Positions 47,921 to 58,366 of a stretch of DNA of 64,000 nt are shown piece by piece. The notes under the pieces are model-generated. The model saw only the letters and a list, made by a program, of their open reading frames with translations. It was not told the DNA's origin and ran no database searches. The stretch comes from Sphingomonas hengshuiensis. Its GTDB lineage: Bacteria; Pseudomonadota; Alphaproteobacteria; Sphingomonadales; Sphingomonadaceae. Location: assembly GCF_000935025.1 (NCBI RefSeq), contig NZ_CP010836.1, positions 1,426,001 through 1,490,000 of the forward strand, written 5' to 3'. Every line of letters starts with the position of its first letter. Position 1 is the first letter of the stretch. Position numbers and translations under genes: made by a program.

Positions 47921-48455
47921 ATCTCCATCCTCGGCGTCTGCGCAGCCTCCCTCACCCCCTTTAGGGGGAGAGGGAAGAGCCGCGTAGCGGCGAAGGGAGC
48001 GGGGGGAGTCGGTTTTGCTTCGCGAGGGCGCGGGACTTCCCCCTCTCCCAACCCTCTCCCCCTGAAGGGGGAGAGGGCTTTAGAAGTCCTTGCCCAGCGC
48101 CATCAGGATCGCGCGCGCCACGCCCTCGGGATTGGTCATCACCTCGTTGTTGGCGAAGCGAATCACGCGCCAGCCTTGCGCCTCGACATCTCCATCCTCG
48201 GCGTCGGCGCAGCCTCCCTCACCCCCTTTAGGGGGAGAGGGAAGAGCCGCGTAGCGGCGAAGGGAGCGGGGGGAGTCGGTTTTGCTTCGCGAGGGCGCGG
48301 GACTTCCCCCTCTCCCAACCCTCTCCCCCTGAAGGGGGGGAGGGCTTTAGAAGTCCTTGCCCAGCGCCATCAGGATCGCGCGCGCCACACCCTCGGGATT
48401 GGTCATCACCTCGTTGTTGGCGAAGCGGATAACGCGCCAGCCCTGTGCTTCGAGT
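47921..48455. repeat. 267-bp tandem duplication, two copies, next to DUF559 cassette 3
   Basis: Copy 1 (47921-48187) and copy 2 (48188 to about 48455) start with ATCTCCATCCTCGGCGTC and are nearly identical. Each holds a GC-rich inverted pair (ACCCCCTTTAGGGGGAGAGG and CTTCCCCCTCTCCCAACCCT, then CCCCTGAAGGGGG) followed by the 3' end of a DUF559 gene in antisense. Small differences near the ends of the copies show that they diverged or were acquired separately. This fills the stretch between the small gene and DUF559 gene 3. A plus-strand open frame through it is not a gene. Confidence 0.88.
48080..48186 (-). pseudogene. DUF559 gene remnant (C-terminal 35 codons)
   Basis: On the minus strand the last 34-35 codons of a DUF559 gene remain, reading VEAQGWRVIRFANNEVMTNP, then EGVARAILMALGKDF and a stop. 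They differ from the intact gene at 48347-48703 mainly near the broken end (VEAQGW against LEAQGW) and by silent changes. There is no start and no catalytic region, so it is a fragment left by the tandem duplication. Confidence 0.85.
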
Positions 48456-48703
48456 TCCGCCGTCCGCAGCGCGTCGTGCGCTTCGGCGCCGGGCAGTGCG
48501 TGCGTCGCGCCGTCGAGTTCGACGATCAGGCGATGCGCGCGGGCGGCGAAATCGGGAATGAACCGGCCGCGGACATTCTGGCGGACGAACTTGATGCCCT
48601 GGAGACGTCCGGCGCGAAGGATTTCCCAGAGCGTTCGCTCGGGATCGCTCATGTTGGTTCGGAGTTGTTTCGCGCGGGATCGGGTCTCGATGTTTCGTTT
48701 CAT
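48347..48703 (-). CDS. DUF559 (Vsr-like) endonuclease-fold protein 3
   Basis: A 118-residue complete DUF559 protein: RAKQLRTNMSDPERTLWEIL with the conserved glutamate, FVRQNVRGRFIPDFAARAHR, then RLIVELDGATHALPG (D..E-x-D-G metal ligands) and GWRVIRFANNEVMTNPEG. Unlike protein 2, it stops before the flanking repeat. It lies antisense to the car operon, between carA and carB. Activity is unproven; Vsr-related nicking or a role in the movement of its own cassette are possibilities. Confidence 0.85.
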   Translation of the reverse strand: MKRNIETRSRAKQLRTNMSDPERTLWEILRAGRLQGIKFVRQNVRGRFIPDFAARAHRLIVELDGATHALPGAEAHDALRTAELEAQGWRVIRFANNEVMTNPEGVARAILMALGKDF

Positions 48704-48712
48704 CGTGCTGGG

Positions 48713-48756
48713 TTCCCCCTCTCCCCAACCCCTCTCCCCCTGAAGGGGGCGAGGGG
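48713..48756. repeat. GC-rich repeat at the 5' side of DUF559 cassette 3
   Basis: TTCCCCCTCTCCCCAACCCC followed by TCTCCCCCTGAAGGGGG is a direct-orientation copy of the repeat at 48303-48344 on the other side of the gene. The pair therefore brackets the DUF559 gene. The sequence from here to the carB start at 48879 holds nothing else I recognise. Confidence 0.8.
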
Positions 48757-48878
48757 CTATCGCTTGGCCGCGCGCGCTTCCGCCGACCGCAGCAGCGTCT
48801 CGTCAAAGCGACGATGCGCCCGCCTGGCCGCCCACTCGTAATTACCGCACAATATCACCGGAAGCGAACGTACGCATC

Positions 48879-51800
48879 ATGCCCAAACGCACCGACATCT
48901 CCTCCATCCTCGTCATCGGCGCCGGTCCCATCGTGATCGGCCAGGCGTGCGAGTTCGATTATTCGGGCACGCAGGCGATCAAGGCGCTGAAGGAAGAGGG
49001 CTATCGCATCGTCCTGGTCAATTCGAACCCGGCGACGATCATGACCGATCCCGAACTGGCCGACGCGACCTATGTCGAGCCGATCACCCCGGCGATCGTC
49101 GCGCGGATCATCGAGAAGGAGCGGCCCGATGCGGTGCTGCCGACGATGGGCGGGCAGACGGCGCTGAACACCGCGCTGGCGCTGGCGAATGACGGCACGC
49201 TGGAGAAGTATGGCTGCATCATGATCGGTGCCGATGCCGAGGCGATCGACAAGGCCGAGGACCGGCTGAAGTTCAAGGACGCGATGACCAAGATCGGGCT
49301 CGAAAGCGCCCGCTCGGCGATCGCGCATAGCGAGGCGGAGGCGCTGGCGGCGCTGGAGACGGTGGGCCTGCCCGCGATCATCCGCCCCAGCTTCACCATG
49401 GGCGGTTCGGGCGGCGGCATCGCGTATAACCGCGAGGAATTCATCGCGATCGTCCGCAACGGGCTCGATTTGTCGCCGACCACCGAGGTCCTGATCGAGG
49501 AATCGCTCCTCGGCTGGAAGGAATATGAGATGGAAGTCGTGCGCGATCGCAACGACAACGCCATCATCATCTGCTCGATCGAGAATATCGACGCGATGGG
49601 CACGCATACCGGCGATTCGATCACTGTCGCGCCCGCGCTGACGCTGACCGACAAGGAATATCAGATCATGCGCAACGCATCGATCGCGGTACTCCGGGAA
49701 ATCGGCGTCGAAACGGGCGGTTCGAACGTACAGTTCGCAGTCAATCCCAGGGATGGCCGCCTGATCGTGATCGAGATGAACCCGCGCGTGTCGCGGTCGT
49801 CGGCGCTGGCGTCGAAGGCGACGGGCTTCCCGATCGCCAAGGTCGCGGCGAAGCTGGCGGTCGGCTACACGCTTGACGAGATCACCAACGACATCACCGG
49901 CGCGACCCCCGCGAGCTTCGAGCCGACGATCGATTACGTCGTGACCAAGATCCCGCGCTTCGCGTTCGAAAAGTTCAAGGGCGCCGAGAATACGCTGGGC
50001 ACCGCGATGAAATCGGTCGGCGAGGTCATGGCGATCGGGCGCAACATCCATGAATCGATGCAGAAGGCACTGCGCGGGCTGGAGACCGGGCTGAGCGGCT
50101 TCAACAATGTCGATGCACTGGCGGGGGCGCCGCGTGACGAGATCGAGGCGGCGCTGGCGATCCGTTCGCCCGACCGGCTGCTGATCGCGGCGCAGGCGCT
50201 GCGCGAGGGCTTTACCGTGGCGGAAGTGTTCGGGCTGACGGCCTATGACCCGTGGTTCCTGGAGCGCATCCAGGAAATCGTCGATGCCGAGGCACAGGTG
50301 TGCGCCAACGGGCTGCCGCAGGACGCCGCCGGTCTGCGCAAGCTCAAGTCGATGGGCTTCAGCGACAAGCGCCTGGCGTTCCTCGCGCTCAAGTCGGTCA
50401 ACATGCGCGCCGGGTCGGAAGTCATGGCGCGCAGTTCCGGGCTGATCGGCGAGATCGCCAATGCGATGTCGGGCGGCGTGACCGAGGCCGAAGTGCGCAA
50501 GCTGCGCCACAAGCTGGGCGTGCGCCCGGTGTTCAAGCGCATCGACACCTGCGCCGCCGAGTTCGAGGCGAAGACGCCGTACATGTACTCGACCTATGAG
50601 GCGCCGAGCTTCGGCGAGCCCGAGAACGAGTCCAACCCCACCGATCGGAAGAAGATCGTGATCCTGGGCGGCGGGCCGAACCGGATCGGGCAGGGGATCG
50701 AGTTCGATTATTGCTGCTGCCATGCCTGCTTCGCGCTGGGCGATGCCGGCTATGAGACGATCATGGTCAACTGCAATCCCGAAACGGTGAGCACCGACTA
50801 TGACACGTCGGACCGGCTGTATTTCGAGCCGCTGACCGCCGAGGACGTGCTGGAGATCCTGGAAGTCGAGAAGTCGAACGGCACGCTGGTCGGCGTGATC
50901 GTCCAGTTCGGCGGGCAGACGCCGCTCAACCTGGCGCAGGCGCTGGAGGATGCGGGCATCCCGATCCTGGGCACCAGCCCCGACGCGATCGACCTGGCCG
51001 AGGACCGCGAGCGCTTTGCCGAACTGGTCGGCAAGCTGGGGCTGAAGCAGCCCGCCAACGGTCTTGCCCGCAGCCGCGACGAAGCGGTCGCCGCCGCCGC
51101 GCGGATCGGCTACCCGGTGCTGATGCGCCCCAGCTATGTGCTGGGCGGGCGGGCTATGGAGATCGTCGACTCGCAGGTCCAGCTCGACAATTACATCCAG
51201 ACCGCGGTGCAGGTGTCGGGGGACAGCCCCGTGCTGATCGACCAGTATCTGCGCGACGCGATCGAAGTCGATGTGGACGCGATCGCCGACGGCACCGATG
51301 TCGTCGTGGCGGGCGTGCTCCAGCATATCGAGGAGGCGGGGGTCCATTCGGGCGACAGCGCCTGCTCGATCCCGCCCTACAGCCTGCCCGCCGAGATCAT
51401 CGCCGAGATCGAGCGCCAGACCGAGGCGCTGGCGCGCGCGCTGAAGGTCAAGGGGCTGATGAACATCCAGTTCGCGGTCAAGGATGGCGAAGTCTATCTC
51501 ATCGAGGTGAACCCGCGCGCCAGCCGCACGGTGCCCTTCGTCGCCAAGGCGATCGGAATTCCGATCGCGAAGATCGCCGCGCGGGTGATGGCGGGCGAGA
51601 AGCTGGCCGATCTGCCCAAGATCGACCGCAACATCGATTATATCGCGGTGAAGGAAGCGGTATTCCCCTGGGCGCGATTCCCCGGCGTCGATCCGGTGCT
51701 CAGCCCCGAGATGAAGTCGACGGGCGAAGTCATGGGCATCGACAAGGATTTCGCGACGGCCTTTGCCAAGGCGCAGCTGGGTGCGGGCACGGTGCTGCCG

Positions 51801-52211
51801 ACTTCGGGCACGTTGTTCGTATCGGTGAAGGACAGCGACAAGCCCGTGGTGCTGCCGGGGGTGCAGATCCTGGCGGGGCTGGGCTTCACGATCGTCGCGA
51901 CCGGCGGGACGGCGGACTATCTGGAAAGCCACGGCATCGCGATCGAGCGCGTGAACAAGGTGGCGCAGGGTCGCCCGCATATCGTGGACCGTATCCAGGA
52001 TGGCGGAATCGACGTGATCTTCAACACGACGGAAGGCTGGCAGTCGCTCAAGGACAGTTCCAGCATCCGTGCGACCGCGATGGCGCAGAAGATCCCGTAT
52101 TTCACTACGGCGCCCGCCAGCGTCGCTACGGCGCGGGCGATTGAGGCGCTTTCGGGGCAGGTCCTTGATGTTTGCCCGCTCCAGTCTTACTATTCGCATT
52201 CGCACAATTGA
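48879..52211 (+). CDS. carB: Carbamoyl-phosphate synthase large subunit CarB
   Basis: Makes carbamoyl phosphate from bicarbonate, two ATP and ammonia delivered by CarA. The 1110 residues are the usual duplicated structure: first ATP-grasp half ([40 protein letters not shown]), oligomerisation region, second half ([56 protein letters not shown]), then a C-terminal MGS-fold allosteric domain ([20 protein letters not shown]). The start [17 protein letters not shown] is the family N-terminus. About 1.2 kb of inserted sequence separates it from carA, so co-transcription may be affected. Confidence 0.97.
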   Translation: MPKRTDISSILVIGAGPIVIGQACEFDYSGTQAIKALKEEGYRIVLVNSNPATIMTDPELADATYVEPITPAIVARIIEKERPDAVLPTMGGQTALNTALALANDGTLEKYGCIMIGADAEAIDKAEDRLKFKDAMTKIGLESARSAIAHSEAEALAALETVGLPAIIRPSFTMGGSGGGIAYNREEFIAIVRNGLDLSPTTEVLIEESLLGWKEYEMEVVRDRNDNAIIICSIENIDAMGTHTGDSITVAPALTLTDKEYQIMRNASIAVLREIGVETGGSNVQFAVNPRDGRLIVIEMNPRVSRSSALASKATGFPIAKVAAKLAVGYTLDEITNDITGATPASFEPTIDYVVTKIPRFAFEKFKGAENTLGTAMKSVGEVMAIGRNIHESMQKALRGLETGLSGFNNVDALAGAPRDEIEAALAIRSPDRLLIAAQALREGFTVAEVFGLTAYDPWFLERIQEIVDAEAQVCANGLPQDAAGLRKLKSMGFSDKRLAFLALKSVNMRAGSEVMARSSGLIGEIANAMSGGVTEAEVRKLRHKLGVRPVFKRIDTCAAEFEAKTPYMYSTYEAPSFGEPENESNPTDRKKIVILGGGPNRIGQGIEFDYCCCHACFALGDAGYETIMVNCNPETVSTDYDTSDRLYFEPLTAEDVLEILEVEKSNGTLVGVIVQFGGQTPLNLAQALEDAGIPILGTSPDAIDLAEDRERFAELVGKLGLKQPANGLARSRDEAVAAAARIGYPVLMRPSYVLGGRAMEIVDSQVQLDNYIQTAVQVSGDSPVLIDQYLRDAIEVDVDAIADGTDVVVAGVLQHIEEAGVHSGDSACSIPPYSLPAEIIAEIERQTEALARALKVKGLMNIQFAVKDGEVYLIEVNPRASRTVPFVAKAIGIPIAKIAARVMAGEKLADLPKIDRNIDYIAVKEAVFPWARFPGVDPVLSPEMKSTGEVMGIDKDFATAFAKAQLGAGTVLPTSGTLFVSVKDSDKPVVLPGVQILAGLGFTIVATGGTADYLESHGIAIERVNKVAQGRPHIVDRIQDGGIDVIFNTTEGWQSLKDSSSIRATAMAQKIPYFTTAPASVATARAIEALSGQVLDVCPLQSYYSHSHN

Positions 52212-52291
52212 TTTTCCCCGACCGATGTTGATGTGCGGGCGTGCCGAACGCGGTACGCTTGGGTCTGGGGGCGTTTAAGGGACGGAATGGT

Positions 52292-52768
52292 ATGGCGACG
52301 GTCGAAAAGATGCCGATGCTGGTCGAAGGCTATGAGAAGCTCACGTCTGAGCTCAAACGGCTGAAGGCCGAGCGCCCGTTGATCGTGGACGCGATCGAGG
52401 AAGCGCGCGCGCATGGCGACCTTTCGGAAAACGCCGAATATCACGCCGCCAAGGAGCAGCAGGGCCAGAACGAGGCCACGATCTCCGACATCGAGGACAA
52501 ATTGAGCCGCGCGCAGATCATCGATCCGCGCGAACTGTCGGGCGACAAGGTGGTGTTCGGCGCGACGGTGACGTTGCTTGACGAGGACGACAAGCCGATC
52601 CGCTACCAGATCGTCGGCCAGACCGAGGCCGATGCGAACCAGGGCCGCATCTCATACAACTCGCCGATCGGTCGCGCGCTGATCGGGCGCAAGGTCGACG
52701 AAGAGGTCGAGGTGTCGGTGCCGGCGGGCGACCGCTATTATGTGGTGTCGAAAATCGAATTCATCTGA
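52292..52768 (+). CDS. greA: Transcription elongation factor GreA
   Basis: Rescues backtracked RNA polymerase by stimulating transcript cleavage. The 158 residues show the N-terminal coiled coil ([43 protein letters not shown], acidic tip included), then the FKBP-like C-terminal domain ([40 protein letters not shown]). ATG 52292 gives the usual N-terminus; upstream in-frame codons are not supported. It lies 80 bases after carB and five bases before the rhomboid-like gene. Confidence 0.96.
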   Translation: MATVEKMPMLVEGYEKLTSELKRLKAERPLIVDAIEEARAHGDLSENAEYHAAKEQQGQNEATISDIEDKLSRAQIIDPRELSGDKVVFGATVTLLDEDDKPIRYQIVGQTEADANQGRISYNSPIGRALIGRKVDEEVEVSVPAGDRYYVVSKIEFI

Positions 52769-52773
52769 GTCGC

Positions 52774-53403
52774 ATGGACCTTCCCCGCGGGAGATTTACC
52801 GACGCCCTGGTGGCGATCGTCGCCTTCGCTGCGCTGTTCTCGGCGCTGGCGCTGGGGCTCAATGCGGCGCTGGCGCAGTTCGGGTTCGTGCCTGCGGATT
52901 TCCTGGCCGGGGGCTGGCATCAATATCCGGTGATCTCTTGGGCATCTCCGCTCGCGTCGGCGCTGATCCCGCGCTCGATCCTCGATGCGGTGTTCAACGG
53001 CGTGTTCCTGCTGATCGCGGGACGCTTCGTCGAGCGTGCGATCGGGCCGGTGGGGCTCGGCGTGGTGGCGGTCGCGGGCGCCTATGGCGGCGCGCTGGCG
53101 CGGCTGGCGCTTACGCCGGGGTCGCTGATCGTCAGCGCGGGGCTGGCGCCCACGCTGTTCGCCGTCGTCGGGGCCTATCTGATGCTCTATGGCGCGCCGC
53201 ATGCGCTGCCGGTGCCCCGCAACCAGCCGCGGGTCGTGCAGATCGCGGTGCTGGCCTGCTATTGGATTGCCGTCGACCTGGCATTTGCGCTCGTGTCGGG
53301 CAGCGTCGAGATTTCATCGAGCATTATCGGCCCGCTGGGCGGGCTGTTGACCGGCGTGGCGCTGGCCCGGCCGCTCCTCGCCTGGCAGTATCGCAAGGCG
53401 TAG
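52774..53403 (+). CDS. Rhomboid-fold membrane protein lacking the catalytic dyad
   Basis: A 209-residue protein with about six hydrophobic segments and a rhomboid-type layout. AVFNGVFLLIAGRFVERAIGP matches the helix-2 region with the conserved asparagine, and TPGSLIVSAGLAPTLFAVVGAYLML aligns with the GASGAxxGxxGAYL segment. The catalytic serine position reads glycine/leucine (SAGLA), and the catalytic histidine of the last helix is absent (IIGPLGGLLTG instead of an AHxGG type). It is therefore probably a non-proteolytic rhomboid relative that binds or escorts membrane proteins. Only five bases from greA, so likely co-transcribed. Confidence 0.65.
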   Translation: MDLPRGRFTDALVAIVAFAALFSALALGLNAALAQFGFVPADFLAGGWHQYPVISWASPLASALIPRSILDAVFNGVFLLIAGRFVERAIGPVGLGVVAVAGAYGGALARLALTPGSLIVSAGLAPTLFAVVGAYLMLYGAPHALPVPRNQPRVVQIAVLACYWIAVDLAFALVSGSVEISSSIIGPLGGLLTGVALARPLLAWQYRKA

Positions 53404-53428
53404 CGACCGGACGCACGGCGTGCGGCGA

Positions 53429-53647
53429 TCAGTGATCGACGCCGGGTTCCAGCAGGCGGTGGAGGTGCACGACGACGTAGCGCATTTCGGCGTCGTCCAC
53501 CGTGCGTTGCGCCGCAGCGCGCCATGCCTTTTCGGCAGTGCCGTAATCGGGGAAGATTCCGACCACGTCGAGTTTGGTCGGGTCCTGGAATTCCAGGGTT
53601 TGCGGGTCCGTGACACGGCCGCCGAAAACGAGATGTAGCTTGCTCAC
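53429..53647 (-). CDS. DUF4170 domain protein
   Basis: A 72-residue soluble protein with the DUF4170 pattern: KLHLVFGGRVTDPQTLEFQD, then LDVVGIFPDYGTAEKAWRAA, then DDAEMRYVVVHLHRLLEP. The family is common in Alphaproteobacteria and has no known function. The start is GTG 53647 with an AGGAGG site about eight bases upstream. Single gene, convergent with the rhomboid-like gene. Confidence 0.85.
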   Translation of the reverse strand: MSKLHLVFGGRVTDPQTLEFQDPTKLDVVGIFPDYGTAEKAWRAAAQRTVDDAEMRYVVVHLHRLLEPGVDH

Positions 53648-53747
53648 AAGAGCCTCCTGGGGAGAGCGGTTCGCCTAAGCCCTTAACGGGTCTTGGCGAG
53701 CGCTCAACCCCTGAGAAGCTCCTGAGGCCGAAGCGCCTGAGCCAGCG

Positions 53748-54092
53748 TCAGGCCTTGGCCGCGTCCTTAGCGGCGCCGATGACGGTGCCGAACAGCGCGG
53801 ACACGCGCTCCTTGGTATCGTCCTTGTTCGGCAGCAGCGCGTCGATTTCCTGCTTGCCCGCTTCCTTGGCGGCCTGTGCCGCGGCGGTGGCACGATCGGC
53901 GATCTTGCGCCCGATCGGGTCGAGCAATTCGCGCTCCTTGGCGAGACGGGGCAGCAGGGCGCCGATCAGGACGCCCAGCGCCACGCCACCGGCCAGCAGG
54001 GCGAGCGGGTTTTCGCCCAGCCCCTCGACGGCGTGCAGCGCCTTTTCACTGGTGGTCTGGGTCGCCGTGTCGGCATTGGGGTTCGTGCTCAT
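53748..54092 (-). CDS. Small single-helix membrane protein of the stress operon
   Basis: A 114-residue protein: polar N-terminus (MSTNPNADTATQTTSEKA), one hydrophobic helix at about residues 30-48 (LALLAGGVALGVLIGALLP), then a charged helical tail (ERELLDPIGRKIADRATAAA) that looks amphipathic. I assign no family; its layout resembles YqjD/ElaB-type proteins. The ATG overlaps the stop of the DUF3618 gene upstream, and it is the last gene of the four-gene operon. Confidence 0.7.
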   Translation of the reverse strand: MSTNPNADTATQTTSEKALHAVEGLGENPLALLAGGVALGVLIGALLPRLAKERELLDPIGRKIADRATAAAQAAKEAGKQEIDALLPNKDDTKERVSALFGTVIGAAKDAAKA

Positions 54093-54457
54093 CGTGCAAT
54101 TCCTTTCTTCGCGCGGGGGGCGGAGTGGATCTCAGGGTCCAAACCATCGGCCGCGGCGGGGGTTTCATCCGGCGTGCGGCGGCGGCGAAGGATGTCGCCG
54201 ATCCAGCCGCGGGCGAGGTACAGGCCGATCGTCCCGGCAATCGCCGCCACGGCGACGGGCCGCGTCCGCGCGGCCTCGGCGCCCTTGCGGGCAACCGTGC
54301 TGAGCGTCTGCGAAGCGCCCTCGACGGCGTCCTGCACCAGATTGGTCGGGCGCAGCCGGTCCTGCACGGCGCCGATCGTCGCGAACAACCGGGCGCGGGC
54401 TGCCTCTGCCTCGGCCTGTGCCGCGACAAGATCGGGGGTGGTAGGGGTGGTCGTCAT
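54089..54457 (-). CDS. DUF3618 domain-containing membrane protein
   Basis: A 122-residue protein with the DUF3618 pattern EAARARLFATIGAVQDRLRP near the N-terminus, a helical linker, one membrane segment (PVAVAAIAGTIGLYLARGWI) and a basic end (LRRRRTPDE). The family usually lies beside phage-holin-like and YqjD-like genes in Alphaproteobacteria and is tied to envelope stress, but its function is unproven. ATG 54457 overlaps the stop of the holin-like gene upstream. Confidence 0.8.
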   Translation of the reverse strand: MTTTPTTPDLVAAQAEAEAARARLFATIGAVQDRLRPTNLVQDAVEGASQTLSTVARKGAEAARTRPVAVAAIAGTIGLYLARGWIGDILRRRRTPDETPAAADGLDPEIHSAPRAKKGIAR

Positions 54458-54795
54458 GGCAGGCCCTTCAACGCGCGCTTGACGTGGCGCCACGCCAGCC
54501 ATGCCATCAGCCCGGCCAATGCACCCGTAACCACCACCACGATCAGCGTGGCGAAGCCCGGACCCACGATCGGGGTAAGGGTCAGCACCAGCCCGACAAT
54601 CAATGCGATCGCCGCGGCCATCGCCAGCCCGAGCGCGACTGCGCCCATCCACAGCCCGGCGCTGATGTCGCGCAGTTTCGAACGGAAAACGGCGTAATAA
54701 TATCCGATCTCGGCCCGCGCGACGCCCTTGCCGTCCTCGACGAGCCGCCCGAGCAACTCGCCGAGACCCTCGGCAGACAAATCCGGTTCAGCCAC
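54454..54795 (-). CDS. Phage holin superfamily III-like membrane protein (YqjE type)
   Basis: A 113-residue protein with an N-terminal amphipathic part (LGELLGRLVEDGKGVARAEI) and two long hydrophobic helices (GLWMGAVALGLAMAAAIALI and TLIVVVVTGALAGLMAWLAW), as in the YqjE/DUF1469 family. Despite the name these chromosomal proteins are not lysis holins; relatives sit in osmotic and stationary-phase stress operons. Start and stop overlap or abut neighbours on both sides, placing it second in the operon. Confidence 0.83.
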   Translation of the reverse strand: MAEPDLSAEGLGELLGRLVEDGKGVARAEIGYYYAVFRSKLRDISAGLWMGAVALGLAMAAAIALIVGLVLTLTPIVGPGFATLIVVVVTGALAGLMAWLAWRHVKRALKGLP

Positions 54796-54809
54796 CCACT
54801 ATTCCCTGA

Positions 54810-55370
54810 TCAGACGTCGATGGGATCGGTGGCGGTCGACGATGGGCTCTTATCCGAAGCGGCATCGACGCCCGACTTGACCAGCCGTGCGATCATGAAC
54901 CCAACTGCGGCGGCTGCGCCAACCGCGATCACCGGGCTCTTGCGCACGAAATCGGTCGCACCGGCGATGAGATCATCGACGTCCTGGCCGCGTAGCGTCT
55001 CTGCAAAGCCCGAAATGCCGTCGGCGGCCGAGCGCGCGTAGCGGCCATATTCGACGCCGAGCTTGGCATCGACGTCCTCGGCGGCGCTCGCCATCATCTT
55101 GGCAACTTCGTCGAGTGCCGAGGTCGCGCGCTCCTTGCCCTGGTCGGCATAGGAACGCGCGCGGTCGGCAGCCTGGCTGCCAAGCTTGCCCGCTTCCTCG
55201 CGCAGCCTTTCGGTCGTGCTCGGCTTCGCATCGGCGCCGGCGGGCGCCGCCTCCGGCTCGATCGCGATGCCCGAAGCCCCGCCCAGCGGATCGGTACGCG
55301 ATTCGTGATTGGGATCGGTATTGAACGGCACGCCCGAATCGGTCGTGCCCGGTGTGTTTTCGTCAGCCAT
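54810..55370 (-). CDS. YqjD/ElaB-like membrane-anchored protein of the stress operon
   Basis: A 186-residue protein with a long polar N-terminus (MADENTPGTTDSGVPFNTDP), a helical charged middle (TERLREEAGKLGSQAADRAR, KERATSALDEVAKMMASAAE), and one C-terminal membrane helix (PVIAVGAAAAVGFMIARLVK). This is the arrangement of YqjD/ElaB (DUF883) proteins, which tether ribosomes or other factors to the membrane in stationary phase; the assignment is by architecture. It is the first gene of the operon, start ATG 55370 with GGAGGG upstream, behind an EcfG-like promoter. Confidence 0.7.
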   Translation of the reverse strand: MADENTPGTTDSGVPFNTDPNHESRTDPLGGASGIAIEPEAAPAGADAKPSTTERLREEAGKLGSQAADRARSYADQGKERATSALDEVAKMMASAAEDVDAKLGVEYGRYARSAADGISGFAETLRGQDVDDLIAGATDFVRKSPVIAVGAAAAVGFMIARLVKSGVDAASDKSPSSTATDPIDV

Positions 55371-55398
55371 GCTTAAACCCTCCATGTCTCGTCGAAAC

Positions 55399-55424
55399 AA
55401 ACCACGCCCGCGTTTGCGAGTTCC
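55399..55424 (-). promoter_or_regulatory. EcfG-like general stress promoter for the four-gene operon
   Basis: On the minus strand GGAAC is followed by 17 bases and GTTT, fitting the alphaproteobacterial general-stress (EcfG) consensus GGAAC-N16/17-GTT. It ends about 29 bases before the first start codon of the operon. Nothing else in the 114-bp gap to enolase competes with it. Confidence 0.6.
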
Positions 55425-55472
55425 ATCGCGAGCGGTTAGAGGCTCGGCCCGCGCCCATCATGCCCTAGGTAG

Positions 55473-56771
<1,299 letters not shown>

Positions 56772-56817
56772 AAGTATCGGCTTGCTAACTCGCTTTGGTT
56801 AAGCGAGATTCAGTATC

Positions 56818-57135
56818 ATGTTGCGTACCTCTCCGATCCGATCCTTGCTGCGCCGCGCCGGGCTTCCGGCCGCGGTGCTGATTGCCGTGGGCTTTTTTGC
56901 CTATAATGCCACGCTCGGCCCCACCGGGATCATCGCGACCAAGGCGCTGCGGGCCGAGTTTGAGCAGAAGAATATCGAGCTTGCGGCGCTGACCAAGCGT
57001 CGCGCCGAGCTCAAGAACCGCGTCGATCTGCTCGATCCTCGGCGCGGAGTCGATCCGGACATGGCGGATGAGCTGACCCGGCGTCAGCTCAACGTCGTGC
57101 GTCCCGACGAAGTGATCATTCCGCTCGATCGCTGA
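56818..57135 (+). CDS. ftsB: Septum formation initiator FtsB/DivIC family protein
   Basis: Small bitopic division protein of 105 residues. A short cytoplasmic N-terminus, one membrane helix (AAVLIAVGFFAYNATLG, about residues 18-35) and a periplasmic coiled coil (ALRAEFEQKNIELAALTKRR) precede the conserved RVDLLDPRRGVDPDMADELT block, as in alphaproteobacterial FtsB/DivIC. It connects FtsQ, FtsL and the septal synthases. It lies in the usual place between enolase and pdhA. A 180-bp gap with no gene follows. Confidence 0.9.
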   Translation: MLRTSPIRSLLRRAGLPAAVLIAVGFFAYNATLGPTGIIATKALRAEFEQKNIELAALTKRRAELKNRVDLLDPRRGVDPDMADELTRRQLNVVRPDEVIIPLDR

Positions 57136-57315
57136 CGCCAAAGCGCGCTTTTCCGTAACGTCCGAAACTAGTCTGGCGCTAACGGCGCCGTTGTGCCCGC
57201 TTCTGCCGGGTGATCGGCGGTGAACGCCTTGCGTATCCGCGCGTTGGCGTTGCGTCCGGGCTCGAAACGCGCTTATAGGCTCGCCCCTGACCTCCCCCGG
57301 GCATGAGGATTTCCT

Positions 57316-58365
57316 GTGGCCAAAGCACCGGCACGTACCGCGACGACTCCCCCTGCAGTTCCCAACCGCGAGCGACCGGGCGAACCCGTCCGCTTCGATG
57401 CGACGAAGGAACAACTGCTCGCTTTCTACAAGCAGATGCTGCTGATCCGCCGTTTCGAGGAAAAGGCGGGCCAGCTCTATGGCCTCGGCTTCATCGGCGG
57501 CTTCTGCCATTTGTATATCGGCCAGGAAGCCGTTGCCGTCGGCCTGCAATCGGCGCTGGACGGCGAGAAGGACTCGGTCATCACCGGGTATCGCGACCAT
57601 GGCCATATGCTGGCGTACGGAATCGACCCCAAGGTGATCATGGCCGAGCTGACCGGCCGCGGCGCGGGTATCTCGCGCGGCAAGGGCGGCTCGATGCACA
57701 TGTTCTCGACCGAGAAGAAATTCTACGGCGGCCACGGCATCGTCGGCGCGCAGGTGTCGCTCGGCACCGGCCTGGCGTTCGCGCACAAATATAACGAGGA
57801 TGGCGGCGTCGCCATGGCCTATTTCGGCGACGGCGCCGCGAACCAGGGCCAGGTGTACGAATCGTTCAACATGGCCGAGCTGTGGAAGCTCCCGATCATC
57901 TATGTGATCGAGAACAACCAATACGCCATGGGCACCAGCGTCAATCGCTCCTCGGCCGAGGACCAGCTCTACAAGCGCGGCGAGAGCTTCCGTATTCCCG
58001 GTATCCAGGTCGACGGCATGGACGTGCTGGCGTGCCGTGGCGCCGCCGAGGAAGCACTGGCCTGGGTCCGTGCGGGCAAGGGGCCGATCATCCTCGAGAT
58101 GAAGACCTATCGCTATCGCGGCCATTCGATGTCCGACCCCGCCAAGTACCGCAGCCGCGAGGAAGTGCAGGCGGTGCGCGACAAGTCCGACCCGATCGAG
58201 GCGGTCAAGCGCGAGCTGGAAGCGATGGGCCTCACCGAAGCGGACCTGAAGCCGCTCGAGCAGGAAATTCGCAAGGTGGTGAACGAAGCAGCCGATTACG
58301 CCGAGCAGACGCCCGAGCCCGATCCGGCAGAGCTGTATACCGACGTGCTGGTGGAGTCCTACTGA
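57316..58365 (+). CDS. pdhA: Pyruvate dehydrogenase E1 component alpha subunit
   Basis: Thiamine-diphosphate-dependent decarboxylation of pyruvate within the pyruvate dehydrogenase complex. The 349 residues show [33 protein letters not shown] and the ThDP motif [20 protein letters not shown] ending near IENN, plus the regulatory-type loop [19 protein letters not shown]. The start is GTG 57316 with GAGGA six bases upstream. pdhB begins two bases after the stop. Confidence 0.97.
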   Translation: MAKAPARTATTPPAVPNRERPGEPVRFDATKEQLLAFYKQMLLIRRFEEKAGQLYGLGFIGGFCHLYIGQEAVAVGLQSALDGEKDSVITGYRDHGHMLAYGIDPKVIMAELTGRGAGISRGKGGSMHMFSTEKKFYGGHGIVGAQVSLGTGLAFAHKYNEDGGVAMAYFGDGAANQGQVYESFNMAELWKLPIIYVIENNQYAMGTSVNRSSAEDQLYKRGESFRIPGIQVDGMDVLACRGAAEEALAWVRAGKGPIILEMKTYRYRGHSMSDPAKYRSREEVQAVRDKSDPIEAVKRELEAMGLTEADLKPLEQEIRKVVNEAADYAEQTPEPDPAELYTDVLVESY

Positions 58366-58366
58366 G

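Noticed and set aside
46974..48756. CRISPR-like array from the repeated GC-rich units
   Set aside because: The units are palindromic, irregularly spaced and partly inverted, with no regular spacers and no cas genes.
47903..48841. Plus-strand 312-codon frame starting MPNPTGISILGV
   Set aside because: It is a read-through of the 267-bp tandem repeats and of antisense DUF559 sequence; the internal duplication of its protein simply reflects the DNA repeat.
48855..52205. Minus-strand open frame of 1116 codons covering carB
   Set aside because: Exact mirror of carB, no domain recognised; a codon-bias artefact.
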